This document shows positions 48,412 to 58,656 of a DNA stretch of 64,000 nucleotides, piece after piece. This DNA comes from Bacteroidota bacterium (GTDB taxonomy: Bacteria > Bacteroidota > Bacteroidia > AKYH767-A > OLB10). The stretch lies in NCBI GenBank assembly GCA_016714535.1, contig JADKDR010000001.1, positions 124,001 through 188,000 on the forward strand. Direction: 5' to 3'. The position numbers and the translations under genes are program-made. How positions within the stretch are numbered: position 1 is the first letter of the stretch; each line of letters begins with the position of its first letter. The notes beneath the pieces are model-generated. The model was not told where the DNA came from. It was given only the letters and a program-made list of their open reading frames with translations, and did no database searches.

Positions 48412-49401
48412 TTAATACGCCCATTTAAGATAAACGGCACCCCATGTAAAGCCACCGCCAAAGGCAGCAAGAATAATGTTGTCGCCACGTTTCATACGAT
48501 TTTCGTATTCCCACAAACAAATTGGAATAGTGCCATTGGTAGTGTTACCATACCGCTCAATGTTGAGCATTACCTTTTCATCGGGTAGGCCCATGCGCTT
48601 GGCAGTAGCATCTATAATGCGCTTATTGGCCTGATGTGGTGCCAGCCATGCTATGTCATCAGCTGTGAGGTGATTGCGTTCCATTATCTGGGCACTTACT
48701 TCAGCCATATTGGTAACGGCAAACTTAAATACCGTTTGCCCTTCCTGATAAACGTAATGCTCGCGTGCATCTATGGTAGCATGCGATGCAGGCTTTGCAC
48801 TGCCTCCGGCCTTTTGATGTAAAAAGGCACGTCCACTTCCATCAGTGCGTAAGAGGTTGTCAATAATACCAAGTCCTTCTGTGTTAGGCTCCAGTAGTAC
48901 CGCTCCTCCCCCATCACCAAAAATGATACAGGTAGCGCGATCGGTATAGTCAATGATTGCTGACATTTTATCGGCACCAACCACAATTACTCGCTTATGT
49001 TGCCCTGTCTCGATGAACTTAGACGCTGTGGTAAGAGCAAATAAAAAGCCTGAACATGCCGCATTAATATCATAGCCCCAGGCATTTACTGCGCCTACTT
49101 TATCGGCAATAATATTGGCGGTTGCCGGAAACTGAAGGTCGGGTGTGGTAGTTGCACAGATAATCAAATCAATATCTGTAGCTCCCAGGTTTTTCTTTTT
49201 AAGAATGCCATTAATAGCCTGCACTGCTATTTCGGATGTGCCCATGCCTTCGCCCTTAAGTATATGGCGCTCTTTAATTCCGGTGCGCGATAGTATCCAC
49301 TCGTCCGTAGTATCAACCATTTTTTCAAGGTCATGATTGGTAAGAATATCGGGCGGAACCCAAGCATGCACTGCAGTTATTGCCGCGGTTATTTTTTGCA
49401 T
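48412..49401 (-). CDS. fabH: 3-oxoacyl-[acyl-carrier-protein] synthase III
   Basis: FabH condenses acetyl-CoA or a branched acyl-CoA with malonyl-ACP to start fatty-acid synthesis. The 329-aa protein has the active-site cysteine Cys116 in INAACSGFLFAL, the His in WLAPHQANKRI and Asn in ERYGNTTNGTIP, plus the usual N-terminus DEWILSRTGIKERH. Length and motifs are normal and the frame is intact. It is not next to plsX or fabD as in some genomes. The upstream gap (49402-49632) shows nothing clear beyond a weak -7 candidate. Confidence 0.94.
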   Translation of the reverse strand: MQKITAAITAVHAWVPPDILTNHDLEKMVDTTDEWILSRTGIKERHILKGEGMGTSEIAVQAINGILKKKNLGATDIDLIICATTTPDLQFPATANIIADKVGAVNAWGYDINAACSGFLFALTTASKFIETGQHKRVIVVGADKMSAIIDYTDRATCIIFGDGGGAVLLEPNTEGLGIIDNLLRTDGSGRAFLHQKAGGSAKPASHATIDAREHYVYQEGQTVFKFAVTNMAEVSAQIMERNHLTADDIAWLAPHQANKRIIDATAKRMGLPDEKVMLNIERYGNTTNGTIPICLWEYENRMKRGDNIILAAFGGGFTWGAVYLKWAY

Positions 49402-49632
49402 ATAATTGGTATAAGGGGCGGCTAAATTAGAAACATTACGCTTAATAATAAAATCGAATCGATTTTATGTTTCTCTGACATCATTCTTCTAGCCCGAAAT
49501 GATTGTTCAGCCAATGGAAGCTTGCACTTCCAAAATACAAAATCATGCAAGTTTGCTTGCCAATTCAACTTGATAAGCAGGGTGAGTAGAAATTAAATCC
49601 TTTTATATACTTTCGCCCAGCAAAAAAAGGCA

Positions 49633-49950
49633 ATGAAAGAAGTAACAGTACAAGAACTAAAAGCCATGCGCGACCGTGGTGACGATTTTCAATTGATAGA
49701 TGTGCGCGAAGAGCATGAATTTGATATGGCCAACCTGAATGGCGAGTTAATACCTTTGGGATCAGTGATGGACAGTATAGATAAGATAAGCCGCGACAAA
49801 ACGGTTGTTGTGCATTGTCGCAGTGGCGCACGCAGTGGCACTGCAATAATGGCACTCGAAGCACAGCATGGCTTTACCAATCTTTATAACCTAAAAGGAG
49901 GAATATTAGCTTATGCTCGCGAAATAGATAATTCATTACAGGTTTCTTAA
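49633..49950 (+). CDS. Rhodanese-like domain protein
   Basis: The 105-aa protein is a single rhodanese domain with LIDVREEHEFDMANLNGE and the catalytic cysteine Cys62 in the loop VHCRSGARSG. Single-domain rhodaneses carry persulfide sulfur to various acceptors. It starts a plus-strand run with a DedA protein and aroE; the spacing to the DedA gene is 11 bp, so they are likely co-transcribed. A TACTTTCG box lies upstream, one mismatch from the -7 consensus. Confidence 0.85.
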   Translation: MKEVTVQELKAMRDRGDDFQLIDVREEHEFDMANLNGELIPLGSVMDSIDKISRDKTVVVHCRSGARSGTAIMALEAQHGFTNLYNLKGGILAYAREIDNSLQVS

Positions 49951-49961
49951 TTTCACGCTTT

Positions 49962-50615
49962 ATGGTCGATTTTTTTCAAACTCTTTTAGATCTCTTGCGC
50001 GATCCATACAATGGGCTTATTGGGTTAATCGCCAAGTACGATACATTTATCTATGTAATTCTCTTCCTTATTGTTTTTGCCGAAACAGGTCTTGTATTTG
50101 CGCCACTATTACCGGGCGACTCTCTTCTGTTTGCTGCCGGTGCTATAGCAGCTGCCGATAATGCTCCACTTAATATCAATACCTTAATTGTCCTTTTGTT
50201 TTGTGCCGTATTTCTAGGTGACAACACCAATTACTTTGTTGGAAAATTTTTGGGAGCAAAAGTTTACGAACAGAACTATAAACTTTTTAAACGCGAATAC
50301 CTTGACAAAACAAATCAGTTCTATGAAAAACATGGAGGCAAAACTGTAATCATGGCTCGTTTTGTTCCCATAGTGCGAACCTTTGCTCCTTTTGTGGCCG
50401 GTGTGGGTGCTATGAAATACCCTCGATTTATTTTTAATAGTATTTTAGGAAGTATACTTTGGATAAATGTTTGCCTTTGGGCAGGATATTTCTTCGGAAA
50501 TATTCCGTGGGTAAAAGCCAACTTTGAAAAGGTAGTGCTGCTTATCATTTTTGTATCCGTATTGCCTATCATCATTGGTATTATCAAAGCTAAATTCAAA
50601 AAAGAAGATGCCTGA
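49962..50615 (+). CDS. DedA family inner-membrane protein
   Basis: The 217-aa protein has about five membrane helices and the DedA motifs EtGLVFAPLLPGDSLLFAAGA (given here as PLLPGDSLLFAAG), DNTNYFVGKFLGAK, KHGGKTVIMARFVPIVRTF and AGVGAMKYPRF. The E-x-G, R-x-x-P-x-x-R and G-x-x-x-M-x-x-x-x-F pattern places it with the DedA/VTT lipid-carrier flippase group. Its last bases overlap the start of aroE by eight, which suggests translational coupling. Confidence 0.9.
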   Translation: MVDFFQTLLDLLRDPYNGLIGLIAKYDTFIYVILFLIVFAETGLVFAPLLPGDSLLFAAGAIAAADNAPLNINTLIVLLFCAVFLGDNTNYFVGKFLGAKVYEQNYKLFKREYLDKTNQFYEKHGGKTVIMARFVPIVRTFAPFVAGVGAMKYPRFIFNSILGSILWINVCLWAGYFFGNIPWVKANFEKVVLLIIFVSVLPIIIGIIKAKFKKEDA

Positions 50616-51357
50616 TTTTGGATTAATCGGTTATCCGCTTACCCATTCCTTTTCTAAAAAATATTTTGAAAAAAAATTCAGAGAATTAAATCTTTCCCAA
50701 CATCATTACCATAATTTCGAAATCAATTCGCTTGATTCGTTGGAGGCCGTAATAACTAATAATTCAAGCCTGACAGGATTAAATGTTACAATTCCCTACA
50801 AAGAAAAAATTATTCCTTTGCTGCACGCCATTGAAGACGAAGCTGTTCAAGTTGGTGCTGTAAACACCATAAAAATTATCCGTACAGATAATGCAATCAA
50901 GCTTTGGGGATTTAATACGGATATTACGGGCTTTGAAAAGACGCTTCAGTTTTTTGACGACAAAAAATATTTCAAAGCACTAATTTTTGGAAATGGAGGT
51001 GCAGCAAAAGCGGTACGCTATATTCTACAAAAGCAAAACATTGCTTTTGATATCGTATCGCGAAATAATACAAAAAATAGTTTTACTTTTCTTGAATTAG
51101 AAAAAGTAGACTCATCTGCTTACGACCTGCTTATAAATTGCACACCAGTAGGTATGTATCCTCAAGAAGAAATGCTCCCCATTCCCAATCATTTTATTTT
51201 GCCCCAACATACTTGCATTGATTTGATATACAATCCTGAACTTACACCATTTTTGAAACAAGCCGCAAGTCGCAACTGCCGCATAAGTAATGGGTCACTT
51301 ATGTTGCATACTCAGGCCGAAGCGGCCTGGGAAATTTGGAATAGCAATTCATTTTAG
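50608..51357 (+). CDS. aroE: Shikimate dehydrogenase
   Basis: AroE reduces 3-dehydroshikimate in aromatic amino-acid synthesis. The 249-aa protein starts at the ATG 50608, inside the DedA gene, giving MPDFGLIGYPLTHSFSKKYF; an earlier in-frame ATG only adds DedA-overlapping residues. It has the shikimate-binding SHS-like region, the catalytic Lys in NVTIPYKEKI, and the NADP loop FGNGGAAKAV. The ending LMLHTQAEAAWEIWN matches the family. Confidence 0.92.
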   Translation: MPDFGLIGYPLTHSFSKKYFEKKFRELNLSQHHYHNFEINSLDSLEAVITNNSSLTGLNVTIPYKEKIIPLLHAIEDEAVQVGAVNTIKIIRTDNAIKLWGFNTDITGFEKTLQFFDDKKYFKALIFGNGGAAKAVRYILQKQNIAFDIVSRNNTKNSFTFLELEKVDSSAYDLLINCTPVGMYPQEEMLPIPNHFILPQHTCIDLIYNPELTPFLKQAASRNCRISNGSLMLHTQAEAAWEIWNSNSF

Positions 51358-51388
51358 TTGATTTGCAAACCGAAACAAAAACAACATT

Positions 51389-52577
51389 TTGAAAAACTTC
51401 GAAACAGAAATAGAAGGCCTTCGCGGGTTTGCAGCTTTTACCGTTGCTCTTTGGCATATTGTCTATTTTAAATATGCACTCGATCCGAATTTTGCACTGC
51501 ATGGTCCGCTGGTTGAAGTTAACTTTGCTCACAATAGCGTACTGTTGTTTTTTATTCTTTCAGGATATGTAATTGGCCTTACCAATAAAAATACCTTTTC
51601 ACTTGACATTGCACTAACTTATTTAAAAAAGAGGTGGGTGCGTTTGTACCCACTTTACTTTTTTGCCATTGTATTTGCAGTTGCAGTAATGCCCATTGAT
51701 AATCTTACAACCATAACAGGCAATTTATTTTTTCTGCAATACCTGGTAACCGATACCATCAAAGCAAACTCCGTATTGTGGACGCTCAACTACGAAGCTA
51801 TCTACTATCTTTTGTTTTTGCTCATTCTGGCTATTAGACCAAACCTATGGATACTTGCCATAACCGTATTTGTCTTAAGTGCCTTTATTATTGTGTACCA
51901 TCAGCTACCTATAAAAATTTCGGACTATGCTACTGGTTGGTTTTTTTGGTTATCAGGGCCTGATAGCTGCCTGGAAATTGGATTATACCAACCTCCGCAA
52001 CCGTGGTGGTTTTATATTAAGCCTTCTTATTTTATTTCTTGCCACTTCTTTTATAGAGCCCGATCTTTTTTTCTTTGGTCAATTGCACTTGTTAGATAAG
52101 TGGAAATGGAACATCATAAATGTTGGAGACCTGTTTGCCTATCCCGTTTGTCTGTCCTTAGTGTTATTGGCAGGAAACCGTCAATTTAAGCATGAAAAAT
52201 ATTTACACCTGCTAGCTTATGGTATGATTGGTGCTTGTTGTGTCGCCCTGCTTGTTACCCAGAAAGCATTCGAGAGCCCCGTTTACATTTTTGGCATTGT
52301 TCTATTTTTATTATCGCTTGCTTTTAGGTTTGTAAAAACCGAATTCAATTTATTTCATAAAATTACCTGGCTGGGTAGTGTGTCTTATTCGGTGTACATT
52401 ATACATGTACCTGTAATGAATTTGATTGGAAAAATCGAACTTGCTTCGGGCAATTTGTTCACCTTTCTTTTGCGTGGCTTGCTATTTATTGTGATTACTT
52501 TGTTGCTCTCATGGGTGCTCGAATTGATAGTTCAACCTTTAATCAGAAAATTTTTCCTAGCAAAGAGCAATCATTGA
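51389..52577 (+). CDS. Membrane acyltransferase, family 3 (frameshifted)
   Basis: Two frames make a 395-aa protein with about ten membrane helices. The first (51389-52099) starts with TTG and shows the family start EIEGLRGFAAFTVALWH, with the catalytic H in a-x-W-H-I; the second (51927-52577) continues from GFFGYQGLIAAW. The run of seven T at 51941-51947 has one base too many: six T gives ATGWFFGYQGL. Such proteins O-acetylate or O-acylate cell-surface sugars and lipids. The 3' end overlaps the convergent oxidoreductase gene by seven bases. Confidence 0.85.
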
Positions 52578-53536
52578 GAACATTTTTCCATTACGCCAAA
52601 AGCAATTTCCATTACTTCTTTAGCTTGCTGTAATCCAATTACTGGTTCTTTATTTTCAGTTATTGCATTTTTAAAAAGTTGATGTTCGTAAACAATACTG
52701 TTTATAGCATCAAGTTTAGGCTGTTTTATGGTAATCTGCCGCTTGCCCTTTTCATGTAGGTCAAGTATTAATGCAAACGGATTTGATTCATCCACATTAG
52801 AATCAATTTTAATGACTTCACTTTTTTTATTTAAAAAATCAATAGAAATGTAAGCATCACTTTGAAACACGCGAGTCTTGCGCATGTTCTTTAACGAGAT
52901 GCGGCTTGCAGTTAAGTTGGCAACACATCCGTTTTCAAATTCAATGCGAGCATTGGCAATATCAGGCGTATCGCTTACAATGGCTACTGCATTTGCTAAA
53001 ATATTTTTTACTTTACTCTGTACAATCGCATACACAATATCGAGGTCGTGTACCATAAGGTCGAGCACTACCGATACATCAGTGCCTCTTGGATTAAACT
53101 GTGCAAGGCGATGTGTTTCGATAAAGCGTGGTTGATTTATTTGGTGCTGCACAATTAAGAATGCAGGATTAAAGCGCTCCACATGCCCTACCTGCACTTT
53201 CACTCTTGAATGATTCTGACATGCCACAAGCGCATTAATTTCATCGCGATGCAAGGTTACAGGCTTTTCAATAAATACATGTTTGCCTTGTTGCATGGCA
53301 TAGGTTGCAATTTCACAATGCGAAGCAGTAGGTGTCACAATTATTACCACATCTGCTTGTGCTACTGCTTCTTGCAAATTTTCAAAAACATGACATTCTA
53401 TTTCGGTTGCAAACTTCTGTGCCTTATCTGGCAATATATCGTAAACTCCGGCAAGTTGAAAGTGATGGTTCTCCTTCAACAATCGGGCATGTATTTTTCC
53501 TAAATGACCTACTCCTATCACACTTGCTTTCAGCAT
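52571..53536 (-). CDS. Gfo/Idh/MocA family NAD(P)-dependent oxidoreductase
   Basis: The 321-aa protein has an N-terminal Rossmann fold (ASVIGVGHLGKIHARLL, with the G-x-G-x-x-G loop), the family E-K-P motif in HVFIEKPVTLHRDE, and a C-terminal sheet domain (VQVGHVERFNPAF). The substrate is a sugar or a similar polyol in most relatives, but it cannot be told from sequence. It is convergent with the acyltransferase gene, whose end it overlaps slightly. No partner on its own strand is adjacent. Confidence 0.88.
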   Translation of the reverse strand: MLKASVIGVGHLGKIHARLLKENHHFQLAGVYDILPDKAQKFATEIECHVFENLQEAVAQADVVIIVTPTASHCEIATYAMQQGKHVFIEKPVTLHRDEINALVACQNHSRVKVQVGHVERFNPAFLIVQHQINQPRFIETHRLAQFNPRGTDVSVVLDLMVHDLDIVYAIVQSKVKNILANAVAIVSDTPDIANARIEFENGCVANLTASRISLKNMRKTRVFQSDAYISIDFLNKKSEVIKIDSNVDESNPFALILDLHEKGKRQITIKQPKLDAINSIVYEHQLFKNAITENKEPVIGLQQAKEVMEIAFGVMEKCSQ

Positions 53537-53792
53537 TGTTCTTTAATGTTTGCCACAAAGAAACAAATGCCTGTTATATGCTTTGCAAAAAGTCAAGAAT
53601 TATTTTTACACCTTGTAACGTTAATTGTTTTTTGTATTTGCTTAGAAAATAGCTTTAGGAATATAAAATAAGTTACGGTCTTTGCTTCGGCTATCAGAAC
53701 ACACGCACATTCCCAATCAATAAAAGTTACCTAAAGCAAGCTTTCTCCATAAAATCAAATTATAAAATACCCTTTCTTAAAGAATAATAAAT

Positions 53793-54464
53793 ATGTTACC
53801 AAGTCAAAGCATAGAGGACAGCTTCCGCCATCAAGGCATGCGCAGGCGCATGGTGGAAGGCTTGCGTGCTAAGGGCATTGTGAACGAACCCGTTTTACAA
53901 GCCATTAACAAAGTGCCGCGTCATGCTTTTATGGATACCGCCTTTTTAGAGATGGCTTATGAAGACCGCGCCTTCCCTATTGCCGCTGACCAAACTATTT
54001 CGCAACCTTATACGGTTGCTTACCAAACATCGCTGCTCGATATTAAGCGAGGCGATAAGATTCTGGAAATAGGAACCGGTAGCGGTTATCAGGCTTGTGT
54101 ATTGCTCGAAATGGGAGCCCGTGTATTTACCATTGAGCGGCAACGCGAACTGTTTGACAAAACAAGCAAACTACTTGCAGCATTAAAGTATAAACCAAAA
54201 ATGTTTTTTGGCGATGGATTTAAAGGCTTGCCTGTTGATGCGCCATTTGATAAAATTATTATTACCTGTGGTGCCCCCTTTATTCCGCCCTTACTAGTAC
54301 AGCAAGTGAAAATTGGTGGTTGGATGGTGATACCTCTGGGCGAGAAAGAACAACGCATGACAATCGTGCTACGCACGAGTGAAGACGATTTTGAAACACG
54401 CGAATTTGACATGTTTAAATTTGTACCTATGTTGCCTGATAAAGTAAAAAATCAACTTAAATGA
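53793..54464 (+). CDS. pcm: Protein-L-isoaspartate O-methyltransferase
   Basis: Pcm methylates isoaspartyl residues so that damaged proteins can be repaired. The 223-aa protein shows VPRHAFMD, the A-x-D-Q-T-I-S-Q-P-Y-T-V-A motif, and the SAM loop ILEIGTGSGYQA followed by VFTIERQRELFD. The C-terminal LVQQVKIGGWMVIPLG is also typical. It overlaps the next gene by four bases (ATGA), so both are coupled. Confidence 0.94.
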   Translation: MLPSQSIEDSFRHQGMRRRMVEGLRAKGIVNEPVLQAINKVPRHAFMDTAFLEMAYEDRAFPIAADQTISQPYTVAYQTSLLDIKRGDKILEIGTGSGYQACVLLEMGARVFTIERQRELFDKTSKLLAALKYKPKMFFGDGFKGLPVDAPFDKIIITCGAPFIPPLLVQQVKIGGWMVIPLGEKEQRMTIVLRTSEDDFETREFDMFKFVPMLPDKVKNQLK

Positions 54465-56083
54465 AAAACATTTTAGGCGCGTGCTTGCTGTTAATTTTTG
54501 CCGCATGTGGCGCACGTAAAGAAGTAGATTCAATTTTTTTGAACGGAAAAATTTATACGGTAGATAGTGCTTTCAATGTAGTGCAAGCTATGGCTGTGCA
54601 AGACGGAAAGATAATTGCAACCGGCACCAATGAGCAGATCAATCAGCAATACCAATCAAAAAATAAAGTTGACTTGAATGGTCAGTTTGTTTATCCGGGA
54701 TTTTACGATGCTCATTGTCACTTCTACGGATATGGAATTGATCAGAAAAAAATAAATCTTACTGCCACAACCTCTTTTGAAAATTTGGTTGATACTTTAA
54801 TTAAATACCGTGACAAAAAATTTTCGGGTTGGATTTATGGGCGAGGATGGGATCAGAATGATTGGTCAGAAAAAAAATTTCCTACCAGAGAAAAACTTGA
54901 CAGCTTATTTCCTGATGTTCCTGTTTTGCTTATTCGCGTTGATGGACATGCAGCACTTTGCAATCAAAAGGCACTAACACTTGCTAATATAACGGCATCT
55001 ACAAAAATACCGGGTGGAGAGATTATTACAACCAATGGGCAACCTACAGGCTTATTAATAGACAATGCGGTAGATATTGTAAAAGCAAAAGTACCTAAAC
55101 CATCGCGAGCTGATCAGATAGCAGCTTTAATTACTGCTCAGGAAAATTGTTTTGCTGTTGGCCTTACCTCCATTGCCGATGCAGGGCTGGATCGTTCTGA
55201 AATTGAACTTATTGATTCATTACAAAAAGAAGGTAAGATTAAGATGCGTTGTTATACCATGATCAGTTACACACCTGATAATGCTGCTTATTATTTTAAG
55301 AAAGGAAAAATTAAAACTGATTACCTCAATGTACGATCTTTTAAAGTGTATGCAGATGGTGCGCTAGGGTCGCGAGGTGCTTGCCTGAGTCATGACTATG
55401 CTGATTTGCCGGGACATCGTGGTTTTCTCCTTACCAGCGTTAGTGATATGCAGGATGCTGCAAACCAAATTTACAAGAACGGCTTTCAAATGAATACGCA
55501 TTGTATAGGTGATAGTGCTAATCATTTATTATTACAACTATATAAAAAAGCTTTTGGCAACGACAAGCAAACAAGGTGGCGCATAGAACATGCGCAGGTA
55601 CTGCAACCTGGCGATATCAGTGAGTTTGGCAAACTTGGAATTATTCCTTCGGTGCAACCTACTCATGCTACCAGCGACATGTACTGGGCCGATGAACGCT
55701 TAGGCAATGAGCGATTAAAAACTGCCTACGCTTACCATGAGTTGTTGCTATCATATGGTCTTGTTGCATGTGGCAGCGACTTTCCTGTAGAAAGCATTAA
55801 CCCGCTTTTTGGATTTTATGCTGCGGTAGTGCGTAAAGACCAACAGGGTTTTCCGCAACAGGGTTTTCAAACAGAAAATAAACTTTCGCGCGAGCAAGCA
55901 TTGCGTGGTATGACCATTTGGGCTGCTTATGCTGCCTTTGAAGAAAATGAAAAAGGAAGTATTGAAAAAGGAAAATTTGCTGACTTTGTTATCACTCGCC
56001 AAGACCTGTTAACTGCTCCTGACTCTATCTTGTACCAAGTAGCAATAGATCGCGTATACAGTAACGGTATAAAGGTTTATTAG
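54461..56083 (+). CDS. Amidohydrolase lipoprotein (YtcJ-type, metal-dependent)
   Basis: The 540-aa protein has a lipoprotein signal (LLLIFAAC, lipidated Cys16), then an amidohydrolase TIM-barrel with FYDAHCHFYGYG (the H-x-H metal site), the Asn/Gly-rich W-x-x-G-x-G-W-D-Q-N-D-W block and IEHAQVLQPGDI. It ends with a C-terminal beta-sandwich. The usual YtcJ-type substrates are N-formylated or cyclic amides and are not fixed. It starts inside the pcm stop (ATGA overlap). Periplasmic/outer-membrane placement follows from the lipobox. Confidence 0.88.
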   Translation: MKNILGACLLLIFAACGARKEVDSIFLNGKIYTVDSAFNVVQAMAVQDGKIIATGTNEQINQQYQSKNKVDLNGQFVYPGFYDAHCHFYGYGIDQKKINLTATTSFENLVDTLIKYRDKKFSGWIYGRGWDQNDWSEKKFPTREKLDSLFPDVPVLLIRVDGHAALCNQKALTLANITASTKIPGGEIITTNGQPTGLLIDNAVDIVKAKVPKPSRADQIAALITAQENCFAVGLTSIADAGLDRSEIELIDSLQKEGKIKMRCYTMISYTPDNAAYYFKKGKIKTDYLNVRSFKVYADGALGSRGACLSHDYADLPGHRGFLLTSVSDMQDAANQIYKNGFQMNTHCIGDSANHLLLQLYKKAFGNDKQTRWRIEHAQVLQPGDISEFGKLGIIPSVQPTHATSDMYWADERLGNERLKTAYAYHELLLSYGLVACGSDFPVESINPLFGFYAAVVRKDQQGFPQQGFQTENKLSREQALRGMTIWAAYAAFEENEKGSIEKGKFADFVITRQDLLTAPDSILYQVAIDRVYSNGIKVY

Positions 56084-56166
56084 CCTTGTTTACTATCTGT
56101 TGATGCTGAACAAAAATTTCTGATCGGTCATTTTTGCTAAATATTCTTCTAGGCAGTTGATTGAAC

Positions 56167-56174
56167 TACATTTG
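56167..56174 (+). promoter_or_regulatory. -7 box of the threonine operon
   Basis: TACATTTG, an exact -7 match, 21 bp before the thrA ATG at 56195. No TTTG is at the -33 spacing. I see no leader peptide or attenuator in the short leader. Confidence 0.5.
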
Positions 56175-56194
56175 CACCTGAAATTTTTTTTGCA

Positions 56195-58656
56195 ATGAGT
56201 AATTTTTCTATTCTAAAATTTGGAGGCACTTCGGTAGGTAGTGCTTCACGTATTAAAGCCCTGTATGAAATTGTAACTACGCTTGGTAAAACCAAAAAAC
56301 TAATTGTTGTATGCAGCGCTGTTTCCGGTATTACGGATATGCTTCTTTTGGCCAGCAACGCAGCTACACATAGCGAAGATGAAATGCGACATCATCTAAA
56401 GCACATTAAATCCAAACAGCTGGAAATTATTAATGATCTTTTTAATGGCCGCTCGCGTGTAGAAATTTCGAAATCCATCAATACACTTTTAAATGAACTT
56501 GAAAAACTTTTGATGGGTGTGTGCTATACGCAAGAACTATCACCCCGTACTTCAGATGCTATTGCAGGTTTTGGCGAACAATTATCGTGCACCATTATTG
56601 CTGAATACTTTAAGTATTGCAAAACAGCTGCGATTTATTGTGATGCACGAAAATTTATTACTACCGATGACAAGTATGGCGAGGCGCAGGTTGACTTTAA
56701 AGTGACCGATGAAAAAATAAAATCCTTCTTTAAAGAAACCAACACCATATACGTTGTTACCGGATTTATCGGAAGCACAGCTTCGGGAATATCAACTACC
56801 TTAGGTCGAGGTGGTAGTGACTATACGGCAAGCATCATTGGCGGAGCCTTGCAGGTCCGCGAAATACAAATATGGACAGATGTAAGTGGTGTTTATACTG
56901 CCGACCCACGCAAAGTGCCCGAAGCATTTCCAATTGCCAAACTATCCTATATCGAAGCTTTGGAGATGTGTTATTTTGGAGCGAAAGTTATTCATCCTCC
57001 AACCATACAGCCTGCCCTTAACCGCAACATACCCTTGTTTATAAAAAACAGCATGCGTCCTGATGATACAGGAACGTTTATTTCGCTCGACTCAGGCGAC
57101 CGCAGCCATTATGTAAAAGGAATTACATCCATAGACAAGGTGCATGTAGTAACCTTACAAGGTAGTGGAATGATAGGTGTTGCAGGTGTTGCAGCGCGCG
57201 TGTTTGGTACATTGGCAACCCATCACATCAGTGTTATATTAATCACCCAAGGAAGCTCGGAACATAACATCACCTTTGCTATAAAACCCGAAGTGAGCGC
57301 ATTAGCAAAAAAGTAATTGAAGAAACTTTTAAATTTGAATTAAAACTTGGTCTGCTTGATCCTGTTCAAATTACCCGTGAACTATCTATTGTTGCCATCA
57401 TTGGTGAGAATATGAAAAACACCCCGGGTGTATCGGGTCGATTATTTCAAGCACTTGGAAAAAATGGTATTAGCGTAATTGCCACTGCTCAGGGTTCGTC
57501 AGAACTAAATATTTCGGTAGTAATTAAAAACGAACATCTCGATAAAGCACTAAACACTCTGCATCAGGCATTCTTTTTATCTCATCACAAAATTGTTCAC
57601 TTATACTGCATTGGCACCGGCCTCATTGGTAAGCAATTGCTCGATCAAATTTCGAAAAACAAAAAATTCCTTCTTGACAAACATGCTATTGAACTGCGCC
57701 TGTGTGGTATTGCTAATTCGCGCAAAATGTTTTTTGATAAGCACCTCATTAAATTATCGCAATCGCTACACTTACTCGATACAGAGGGCGAACCAATGAG
57801 TCTGAAACGTTTTGTAAAACGCATGCACGAGCTTAATCTCTCGAACAGTGTATTTGTAGATTGCACTGCCAATGAAGATGTAGCCGAAGCATATCAAACT
57901 ATTCTTGAAAGCAGTATCAGCATAGTTACACCCAACAAAATTGCAAACAGCGGTAGTTATTCAAAATATTTTCAACTTAAAGAAACCGCAAAAAATCATC
58001 ATGTAAAATATTTGTATGAAACCAATGTAGGTGCAGGCTTGCCTGTAATCAGTGTATTGCGCGACTTAATACTTAGTGGCGATCGCATTGTAAAAATTGA
58101 AGCCGTGCTATCGGGAACTCTATCATACATCTTTAATACATTTGATGGCACCGTACCCTTTAGCGAAATAGTAAAATCGGCTAAGGAAAAAGGATATACC
58201 GAACCCGACCCAAGAGATGACCTGTCATGCAAAGACTTTGCACGCAAGCTATTAATACTTGCACGCGATGCAGGCCAACAGCTTGAATTAGATGAGGTAT
58301 CAATAACCCCGCTTCTTCCGGCAGCATGTATGAAGGCAAAAACCGTGGACGAATTTTTTATCGTATTACAAAAACACAATGACTATTTTGAAAAGCTTGC
58401 TGCCTCGGCACAAAAAAAATCAGAAAAACTAAGAGCCATAGGCACATTTGAAAATGGGAAGGCTTCTATACAAACGGCTCAAGTAAAATCAGACAGTCCC
58501 TTTTATACCATGAGTGGCACTGATAATCTAATTGCGTTTACCACCCAACGCTATTCGCGACAACCCTTGGTAGTAAAAGGACCTGGCGCAGGTGCCGAAG
58601 TAACTGCTGCAGGTGTATTTGCCGAAATAATAAGTATCAGCAATTATCTCGTATGA
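56195..58656 (+). CDS. thrA: Bifunctional aspartokinase/homoserine dehydrogenase (frameshifted in the linker)
   Basis: ThrA performs the first and third steps of the threonine pathway. The aspartokinase part (56195-57316) begins LKFGGTSVGSASRI and includes GRGGSDYTASIIG and an ACT domain (HVVTLQGSGMIGVAGVAARVFG). The homoserine dehydrogenase part has YCIGTGLIGKQLLDQI, TPNKIANSG and GTLSYIFNTFDG. The frames break at the A6 run 57307-57312; with one more A, translation runs K-K-V-I-E-E-T-F-K into the second ACT half (IVAIIGENMKNTPG). The restored protein is 820 aa, normal for fused ThrA. It overlaps thrB by four bases (ATGA). Confidence 0.93.

Noticed and set aside
57301..57320. Programmed frameshift in thrA
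   Set aside because: The A6 run before the stop could slip, but there is no stimulatory structure in view, and the same kind of break occurs at unrelated homopolymers in seven other genes, in both directions.
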